DNA of 5,267 nucleotides from Promethearchaeota archaeon (lineage in GTDB: Archaea > Asgardarchaeota > Lokiarchaeia > Sigynarchaeales > SOKP01): the NCBI GenBank assembly GCA_030608765.1, contig JAUWDN010000114.1, positions 1 to 5,267 of the forward strand, given 5' to 3'. This document shows, in pieces, positions 1 to 3,971 of the stretch. The first letter of the stretch is position 1, and each line of letters opens with the position of its first letter. A program made the translations under genes and the position numbers. Below the pieces are notes generated by a model, which was given only the letters and a program-made list of their open reading frames with translations, was not told the origin of the DNA and ran no database searches.

Positions 1-126
1 CAGTTATAATCATACTTTCTCACTTGATAATAATTTTATTAGTAAAATCGGCGATAATTCTGTTAATGATTGATGGTTTTATAATATTTTTTCTTATCAG
101 TTTTAATTATTCTTTAATAAAAACTC

Positions 127-137
127 TTTTTTATATT
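127..137 (+). promoter_or_regulatory. Putative TATA box for the dUTPase gene
   Basis: The run TTTTTTATATT lies with its centre about 26 bp upstream of the ATG at 160. That is the usual distance from an archaeal TATA box to the transcription start, so the mRNA would begin at or next to the start codon. No Shine-Dalgarno sequence is visible before the ATG (GATGTATTAAG), which fits a leaderless transcript. The surrounding DNA is very AT-rich, so chance is a real alternative. Confidence 0.4.
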
Positions 138-159
138 CTGAAATATTAGATGTATTAAG

Positions 160-669
160 ATGAAAAAGGATACAGAGAAATTGACTATACCTTTTAAGAA
201 AATTAATAAAGATGTTGTCGTCCCTAAACCGTCAAAAAAAGGTGATGCTGGCGCTGATGCCCATGTTATGGGTTTTAAGAAAATAGTTAACGAAGACGGT
301 AAAAAAGAATTGATAGAAATTAATTCAGACTCCTATACGCTTAAGCCTTTAGAACGAATTGGTTGTCCGTTAGGTTTTGCCACTGCTATTCCTGACGGAT
401 ATTACTTTAAGGTCGTTCCTCGTAGTGGTTTAGGCTTATGGGAGGGCATATCTATTGTAAACTCTCCCGGAACGATTGATACCGGGTATAGAAATGAATG
501 GATGGCGATCGTTGTAAATCTTTCAAACAAAGATGTAACTTTAAGAAGAGGAGAAAGGATATGCCAAATAATTCTAGGCAAAGTTCATCAGTACGAATTC
601 GTAGAAACGGATAAACTACCAGAATCCGAGCGGGGTTTAGGAGGGTTTGGCAGCACAGGTAAAAAATGA
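160..669 (+). CDS. dut: dUTP diphosphatase (trimeric dUTPase)
   Basis: This 169-residue cytosolic enzyme should hydrolyse dUTP to dUMP and pyrophosphate, preventing uracil incorporation into DNA and supplying dUMP for thymidylate synthesis. All five motifs of the trimeric dUTPase family are present in order: GDAGAD (28-33), PRSGLGLWEGI (87-97), NSPGTIDTGYRNEW (101-114), GERICQI (131-137) and RGLGGFGSTG (158-167). D107 in motif 3 corresponds to the water-activating aspartate, and F163 in motif 5 to the aromatic residue that stacks on uracil. A lysine- and glutamate-rich stretch at about 38-60 makes the loop between motifs 1 and 2 longer than in compact bacterial enzymes. Motif 2 has W94 where lysine is common, and motif 3 reads YRNEW rather than the usual YRGE. 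The ATG at 160 precedes motif 1 by a normal distance. The gene ends 41 bp before the next one, which has its own AT box. The related dCTP deaminase is unlikely because all five dUTPase motifs are intact. Confidence 0.96.
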   Translation: MKKDTEKLTIPFKKINKDVVVPKPSKKGDAGADAHVMGFKKIVNEDGKKELIEINSDSYTLKPLERIGCPLGFATAIPDGYYFKVVPRSGLGLWEGISIVNSPGTIDTGYRNEWMAIVVNLSNKDVTLRRGERICQIILGKVHQYEFVETDKLPESERGLGGFGSTGKK

Positions 670-675
670 ATTTAA

Positions 676-687
676 TTAAATATTAAT
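676..687 (+). promoter_or_regulatory. Putative TATA box for the winged-helix gene
   Basis: TTAAATATTAAT is centred about 29 bp upstream of the ATG at 711, and there is no Shine-Dalgarno between them. This suggests the small gene has its own near-leaderless promoter rather than depending only on read-through from the dUTPase gene. The evidence is position and composition only. Confidence 0.35.
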
Positions 688-710
688 ACCTAGGTTTTAA
701 CTTTGTTATT

Positions 711-923
711 ATGTCAGAACTCTCGATAGAAGAAGAATTCATTATCAAAAAGTTAGAAGAAAACGGCGGAAAATTGAATTACAAGGAACTACAAACCTTA
801 TGCCAGGAAGAATTTGAAGGCGTAAGATTGATTTTAAAGAAATTAAAAGAAAAAAAGATTGTAAACTATGAGGGTGTTATTCCCGGTTATTCTGCTGAAA
901 TTGAGCTAATGAATAAAAATTAA
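711..923 (+). CDS. Small winged-helix-like putative DNA-binding protein
   Basis: This 70-residue protein belongs to no named family that I can assign with certainty. The predicted layout is helix 1 (about 5-18, EEEFIIKKLEEN), helix 2 (23-33, NYKELQTLCQE), a recognition-type helix 3 (35-49, FEGVRLILKKLKEKK), and then two short beta strands with a turn (50-67, IVNYEGVIPGYSAEIEL), as in a minimal winged helix-turn-helix. The helix-3 pattern of hydrophobic residues, LKKLKEKKIV, followed by a YEG turn, is typical of small archaeal wHTH regulators. It has no transmembrane segment or cysteine cluster, so it is probably a DNA-binding regulator or a protein-protein wHTH adaptor. Its target is unknown. 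It lies 41 bp downstream of the dUTPase gene on the same strand and converges on the receiver gene, with the stop codons sharing TTAA. The start is the first ATG after a plausible TATA box. Confidence 0.8.
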   Translation: MSELSIEEEFIIKKLEENGGKLNYKELQTLCQEEFEGVRLILKKLKEKKIVNYEGVIPGYSAEIELMNKN

Positions 924-1285
924 TTTTCCCTACTTATTTTTTCAATAATTTGTGAGAGTTTATCTAATTTAAATGGTTTCTCTAGAAAATATTTTGCTCC
1001 TATGGCTAATGCTTTATCTTTTATAGAATAATCTGCGCTAATAAAAATAATCTTACTATTATTATTAAACCCTAAAATTTCTTTTGTTGCTGTTAAGCCG
1101 TCTTTTTTCGGCATTCGATGATCCATTAATATAAGATCGGGAATCTTCCGAAATTCATGAAATAATTTTACCGCTTCTTCACCATTATAAGCTTTAGCTA
1201 CGATTTCGTGACCTAAAATCGTTAAATACTTATCAAAAAGGGTGACTATACTTGAATCATCGTCAATGAGGAAAATCGTAGCCAC
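920..1285 (-). CDS. Single-domain response regulator (CheY-like receiver)
   Basis: This 121-residue protein consists of one receiver domain and no output domain. The acidic pair is D8-D9 at the end of strand 1 (IFLIDDD). The phospho-acceptor is D55 in LILMDHRMPKKDG, the conserved hydroxyl residue is S83 in IIFISAD, and the lysine is K103 in FLEKPF, followed by P104. All residues needed for Asp phosphorylation are therefore present. The start is GTG at 1285: the nearby ATG at 1295-1293 is in another frame, and strand 1 begins immediately after the GTG. The gene begins 17 nt after the stop of the membrane protein gene on the same strand, so the two are almost certainly co-transcribed and probably act in one phosphorelay. 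With no DNA-binding or enzymatic domain, it must act by protein contact or pass the phosphate on. The partner is not visible here. Confidence 0.95.
   Translation of the reverse strand: MATIFLIDDDSSIVTLFDKYLTILGHEIVAKAYNGEEAVKLFHEFRKIPDLILMDHRMPKKDGLTATKEILGFNNNSKIIFISADYSIKDKALAIGAKYFLEKPFKLDKLSQIIEKISREN
937..942 (+). terminator. Possible T-run terminator for the rightward genes
   Basis: A run of six T residues starts 14 bp after the stop of the winged-helix gene. Archaeal RNA polymerase commonly terminates at T-rich tracts without a hairpin. The tract lies inside the 3' end of the converging receiver gene, so it is also constrained by coding. A matching tract for leftward transcription is the A7 run at 850-856 (T7 on the minus strand), inside the winged-helix gene. 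Confidence 0.3.
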
Positions 1286-1302
1286 TTTTAACCATCTTAG
1301 AT

Positions 1303-2157
1303 TTATTGATTTTTTCTAATATCTTTAATTATTTTGGCTGCTTCTTCACATTTTTTTTGAATTAAATTTAAATTGCCAGCTTTTTCTTTATTTAAATCAT
1401 CATTTCCAGTAGCTAATTCAGTAGCACTATAAATTACCTGGATAAGGTTTCCCAAATCATGGGAATATTTATCTCTTAACTTAAATTTTTGAATTTTGGA
1501 GATGTCATATTCTAGGTGAATAGAATAAATGATGAGAGTAATTGTACTTACATTACCTAAAAAATAATTTACAAACATTGGGATACTAAATTCGTCAGAA
1601 TAGAAACCGAAAGAATATCCCTGGAAAACGAATATCATATAGCTAAAGGTCACTGAATAAAAAGATATTATTACAAATAAGTACCAATAATATGATTTGA
1701 TTGAAATTTTGTTTTTAAAAATCTTTCTATCTTTTAATGGTACAATACCGTAAAATGCTATAATTATGAAAAGGAATAGGGAAGTTATATTAAAAGCGAT
1801 AGAATAAAATCCCAATAGGAAAGCAATCAAGGGGACAGATACGGATGTAATACTAAAAATTGTTAGAATTTTTGGGGATAATTCCCGAAAGTAAGAAAAT
1901 AAACCCATCATAACAAATAATAATGCAATTGATGTGGTTATACCGTTAATAAGAAGAAAAAAGTCGGTTAAAAACGAATTTTCAAAAATACCTAAATGCA
2001 GGGCAGAAAATCCGGCTATTACCCAAATGAACCATCCAACAATTAAAATTTTAAATTTCGATTCTTTTAGATCACGCAGAAATTCTATAGAGATAATTAA
2101 TCCAACTACACGTAAGGATATTAATAGTAAGATTCCAAATAACGCAATTACATGCAT
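1303..2157 (-). CDS. Seven-TM membrane protein with C-terminal DHp-like histidine domain, no ATPase domain
   Basis: This 284-residue protein has about seven hydrophobic segments, at roughly 3-25, 36-57, 64-86, 97-119, 122-141, 155-180 and 193-215. Positive charges cluster in loops 1, 3 and 5 (for example LKDRKIFKNK, 141-150) and before the cytoplasmic tail, which supports N-outside, C-inside topology. The tail (about 222-284) resembles a histidine-kinase dimerisation/phosphotransfer hairpin: helix 1 carries H233 in the H-box-like YSHDLGNLIQVIY, and helix 2 (about 258-282) ends in AAKIIKDIRKNQ. In ordinary kinases this point is followed by the N, G1 and G2 boxes of the HATPase domain. Here the protein stops, and the receiver gene starts 17 nt later. 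It therefore looks like a sensor that can accept, donate or remove phosphate but not bind ATP. The start is ATG 2157, with a Shine-Dalgarno at 2164-2170. The 7TM part may sense a membrane or small-molecule signal; the ligand is unknown. The DHp assignment is by motif and helix pattern only. Confidence 0.82.
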   Translation of the reverse strand: MHVIALFGILLLISLRVVGLIISIEFLRDLKESKFKILIVGWFIWVIAGFSALHLGIFENSFLTDFFLLINGITTSIALLFVMMGLFSYFRELSPKILTIFSITSVSVPLIAFLLGFYSIAFNITSLFLFIIIAFYGIVPLKDRKIFKNKISIKSYYWYLFVIISFYSVTFSYMIFVFQGYSFGFYSDEFSIPMFVNYFLGNVSTITLIIYSIHLEYDISKIQKFKLRDKYSHDLGNLIQVIYSATELATGNDDLNKEKAGNLNLIQKKCEEAAKIIKDIRKNQ

Positions 2158-2163
2158 AGATAA

Positions 2164-2170
2164 CTCCTTT
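2164..2170 (-). promoter_or_regulatory. Ribosome binding site of the 7TM-DHp gene
   Basis: On the minus strand AAAGGAG precedes the ATG at 2157 with a six-base spacer (TTATCT). This is a good Shine-Dalgarno match and fixes the start codon. It is unusual in this window, where other genes show no such site at a proper distance. Confidence 0.75.
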
Positions 2171-2192
2171 ATTTCCTTTTTAGAGATAACTT

Positions 2193-2203
2193 CATATATA
2201 ATA
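2193..2203 (-). promoter_or_regulatory. Putative TATA box for the 7TM-DHp/receiver operon
   Basis: On the minus strand this reads TATTATATATG. It would place the transcription start near 2172-2174, just ahead of the Shine-Dalgarno at 2164-2170, giving a short leader of about 15 nt. The geometry fits an archaeal promoter. The support is position and sequence only. Confidence 0.5.
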
Positions 2204-2208
2204 AAATC

Positions 2209-2220
2209 TATACTTTTAAA
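2209..2220 (+). promoter_or_regulatory. Possible TATA box for the rightward acyl-CoA synthetase transcript
   Basis: CTATACTTTTAAA lies back to back with the leftward TATA box. A start about 26 bp downstream would fall near 2236-2241, just at the Shine-Dalgarno core at 2241-2246. The acyl-CoA synthetase mRNA would then have a leader of about 80 nt. An imperfect inverted repeat, ACTTTTAAA (2212-2220) against TTTAAAAAGT (2226-2235) with one bulged base, overlaps this box and could be an operator. The evidence is weak given the base composition. Confidence 0.28.
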
Positions 2221-2239
2221 CTTACTTTAAAAAGTTGAT

Positions 2240-2248
2240 AAGGAGGAA
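2240..2248 (+). promoter_or_regulatory. Strong Shine-Dalgarno core without an associated gene start
   Basis: AAGGAGGAA is a full match to the anti-Shine-Dalgarno of 16S rRNA, yet no ATG, GTG or TTG lies 5-10 bases downstream. The first ATG is at 2268 (21 bases after the core) and opens a six-codon frame, MGNFMK, that stops at 2286-2288. The acyl-CoA synthetase start is about 70 bases further on. It may be a leader-peptide site, a ribosome standby site, or a remnant. Confidence 0.4.
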
Positions 2249-2261
2249 TAAATAAAACTCA

Positions 2262-2287
2262 TATTTCATGGGTAATTTTATGAAATA
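2262..2287 (+). repeat. Perfect 8-bp inverted repeat (hairpin) in the acyl-CoA synthetase leader
   Basis: The arms are TATTTCAT (2262-2269) and ATGAAATA (2280-2287), separated by the ten-base loop GGGTAATTTT. In RNA this would form a hairpin that contains the six-codon frame starting at 2268. It sits between the Shine-Dalgarno core and the acyl-CoA synthetase start, so it could act as an operator in DNA or a control hairpin in the mRNA. It is not followed directly by a T-tract. Confidence 0.45.
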
Positions 2288-2317
2288 ATAGATTTTACAT
2301 ACTAATCCTTCTAATAA

Positions 2318-3841
2318 TTGGGTTCAAATTTGACTGAAAACCACGAAAAAGAACTGAACAAGGATCATTTCTTAAATTCATTTCTTAATCCAAGGAGTAT
2401 TGCAGTATTTGGTGCAAATAATAATTTACTTACCACAATGGGTTCAATGCAGCTACGAAACATAATAGCTGGCGGTGGATTTAATAATAATATTTATCCA
2501 GTACATCCCCGGCTAGATAATGTTCAAGGATTTAAGGCATATAAATCTGTAATGGATCTACCAATAATACCTGATCTTGCCTTCCTTATATTGCCTACCA
2601 GAGCGGTCCCTCAAGTTATGGAAGAATGCGGAGAAAAGGGAATTAAAAACCTATTAATAACTTCAGGTGGATTCAGAGAGATTGGAGAAGAAGGAGTTAA
2701 ATTATCGAAAAAGATTGATGATATTACAAGAAAATATAACATGAGGTTCATAGGTCCGAATTGCCTTGGTATTTATAACGCATGGTATGGATTTCCTGAA
2801 AAACAAAATGCCTACATTAATACCTTTTGGCCATACGCTACCCCAAAAAGAGGAAATATTTCAATAATAAGTCAATCAGGCACGATAGCTGCCCAAACTT
2901 TCTGGCACGCCAGGGAAATGGGTGTGAATATCAGCAAATCGGTTTCAATAGGTAATGAAAGAAATATTGATATGGTCGATTTTTTGGATTACTTTAAGGA
3001 CGATCCCCAAACTGAGGTGATTGGGCTTTATATTGAGGAAATTAAACGCGGAAAGGAATTTATTAAACAAGTAAAAGAAATTACCCCTAAAAAACCAATT
3101 GTAGCAATTTATACTGGAGGGACTAAAGCAGCAAATAGATCGATCAAAAGTCACACTGGTTCTTTAAGCGGCGATCAAAAGATTTATGACGCAGTTTTCA
3201 AAGATTCTGGTATAATTTCAACTAATTCGATTACAGACTTTTTATACTATTTGAGGACATTATCCTTCGCGCAAAAATACAACGTGTTTATGAAAGGTAA
3301 TCGAGTCGGAATTATTACGGATTCAGGAGGTAGTGGTTCAATGATGACAAAGTCTTCAGAACTATATGGGTTAGAGGTTCCAGAATTTTCTAAACAACTA
3401 AAGGATGCTATTTCGGAATTAATACCTTTTACTGCGAGCGCGAACAACCCGATTGATGTTACTTTCGATGTAAACTTTTTTAATATTTTTTACAAATTTC
3501 CGAAGATGTTGATGAAATCTGGAGAAGTTGATAGTATTATTGTATGGGGATTGTTTGACTTTGATGATGTGATAGAAACAATTGAAAAATCTGGTATGGT
3601 GATCGATGAAAATTTAAAAAATATGGCTCTCATGTTAGATAGATCCGTCTTAAGACCTATAAAGAGATTAATGAAGAAGTATTCTATCCCTGTTTATTTC
3701 TGCGGACCTTTTCCATACAGGTTTTCATGGTTTCAAAAATTTATGTCCTACGATTTACCAACTTTTGACTTCTGGGACGCACCACCAAAATGTTTGAAAG
3801 TTCTTTATCAGTATTCAGAATATCGCAAAAAACATTCATAA
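2318..3841 (+). CDS. NDP-forming acyl-CoA synthetase, alpha (CoA-binding) subunit
   Basis: This 507-residue cytosolic protein belongs to the acetyl/acyl-CoA synthetase (ADP-forming) superfamily, which couples acyl-CoA cleavage to NTP synthesis or the reverse. A CoA-binding Rossmann domain spans about 25-155 (SIAVFGANN at 27-35, VHPR at 62-65, GPNCLG at 146-151). A succinyl-CoA-ligase-like domain follows at about 178-315 (SIISQSG at 182-188, SIGNERNID at 210-218). A third domain with ITDSGGSGSMM (333-343) and NNPIDVT (376-382) completes an alpha subunit. H279 in KSHTGSLSG is the histidine phosphorylated in this family (His257-alpha in the Pyrococcus enzyme). No ATP-grasp beta subunit is fused or adjacent. 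The start is TTG: 2318 follows an in-frame TAA directly, and a second TTG at 2330 is equally possible. The next in-frame ATG (codon 41) would delete the first strand of the Rossmann fold. The substrate (acetate, branched, aryl or longer acids) cannot be read from the sequence. Confidence 0.9.
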   Translation: MGSNLTENHEKELNKDHFLNSFLNPRSIAVFGANNNLLTTMGSMQLRNIIAGGGFNNNIYPVHPRLDNVQGFKAYKSVMDLPIIPDLAFLILPTRAVPQVMEECGEKGIKNLLITSGGFREIGEEGVKLSKKIDDITRKYNMRFIGPNCLGIYNAWYGFPEKQNAYINTFWPYATPKRGNISIISQSGTIAAQTFWHAREMGVNISKSVSIGNERNIDMVDFLDYFKDDPQTEVIGLYIEEIKRGKEFIKQVKEITPKKPIVAIYTGGTKAANRSIKSHTGSLSGDQKIYDAVFKDSGIISTNSITDFLYYLRTLSFAQKYNVFMKGNRVGIITDSGGSGSMMTKSSELYGLEVPEFSKQLKDAISELIPFTASANNPIDVTFDVNFFNIFYKFPKMLMKSGEVDSIIVWGLFDFDDVIETIEKSGMVIDENLKNMALMLDRSVLRPIKRLMKKYSIPVYFCGPFPYRFSWFQKFMSYDLPTFDFWDAPPKCLKVLYQYSEYRKKHS

Positions 3842-3845
3842 CTAA

Positions 3846-3884
3846 TTTTTATTCTAAGATAATCGAACGCACATTGAGAATAAA
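3846..3884 (+). terminator. T-tract and inverted repeat after the acyl-CoA synthetase gene
   Basis: Five T residues (3846-3850) lie just after the stop codon and could end transcription in an archaeon. They overlap one arm of a perfect 8-bp inverted repeat: TTTATTCT (3848-3855) and AGAATAAA (3877-3884), separated by 21 bases. The loop is long and the T-tract lies before the stem, so this is not a bacterial-style intrinsic terminator. Call it a possible end of transcript. Confidence 0.28.
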
Positions 3885-3904
3885 GAGAATATTAAAAAAT
3901 ACTG

Positions 3905-3933
3905 AATTTATTAATTTACTAATTTAATAAATT
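3905..3933 (+). repeat. Perfect 10-bp A/T inverted repeat upstream of the PAS gene
   Basis: The arms are AATTTATTAA (3905-3914) and TTAATAAATT (3924-3933), with the nine-base spacer TTTACTAAT. It ends 38 bp before the TTG start of the PAS gene, in the promoter zone. It may be a binding site for a dimeric regulator that overlaps a TATA element. The arms are purely A/T in very AT-rich DNA, so chance formation cannot be excluded. Confidence 0.45.
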
Positions 3934-3971
3934 GAAAATAGAATAAACTAGATTCTCATTGTTTAAGAATT

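Noticed and set aside
1..13. Possible start of a divergent minus-strand gene (ATG at 13-11, M-I-I-T) preceded by GTGAGAAAGT
   Set aside because: Only four codons are inside the window and the ribosome-site match is weak, so no gene can be supported.
920..1302. Idea that the 7TM-DHp protein is a normal kinase broken by a frameshift
   Set aside because: The receiver gene begins 17 nt after the stop and fills the following sequence, leaving no room for a HATPase domain in any frame.
1934..2230. Open frame of 98 codons on the plus strand
   Set aside because: It lies antisense to the N-terminal half of the 7TM protein, and its basic, low-complexity product is the expected shadow of a hydrophobic coding region.
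2268..2288. The six-codon frame MGNFMK as a genuine small gene
   Set aside because: It is too short to be supported as a gene and sits 21 bases from the Shine-Dalgarno core, so it is reported only as a possible leader element.
2945..3154. Minus-strand open frame of 69 codons inside the acyl-CoA synthetase gene
   Set aside because: It is fully within a well-supported conserved gene, has no domain of its own and no upstream ribosome site; it is a shadow frame. The same holds for the minus-strand frames at 3247-3447 and 4331-4534.
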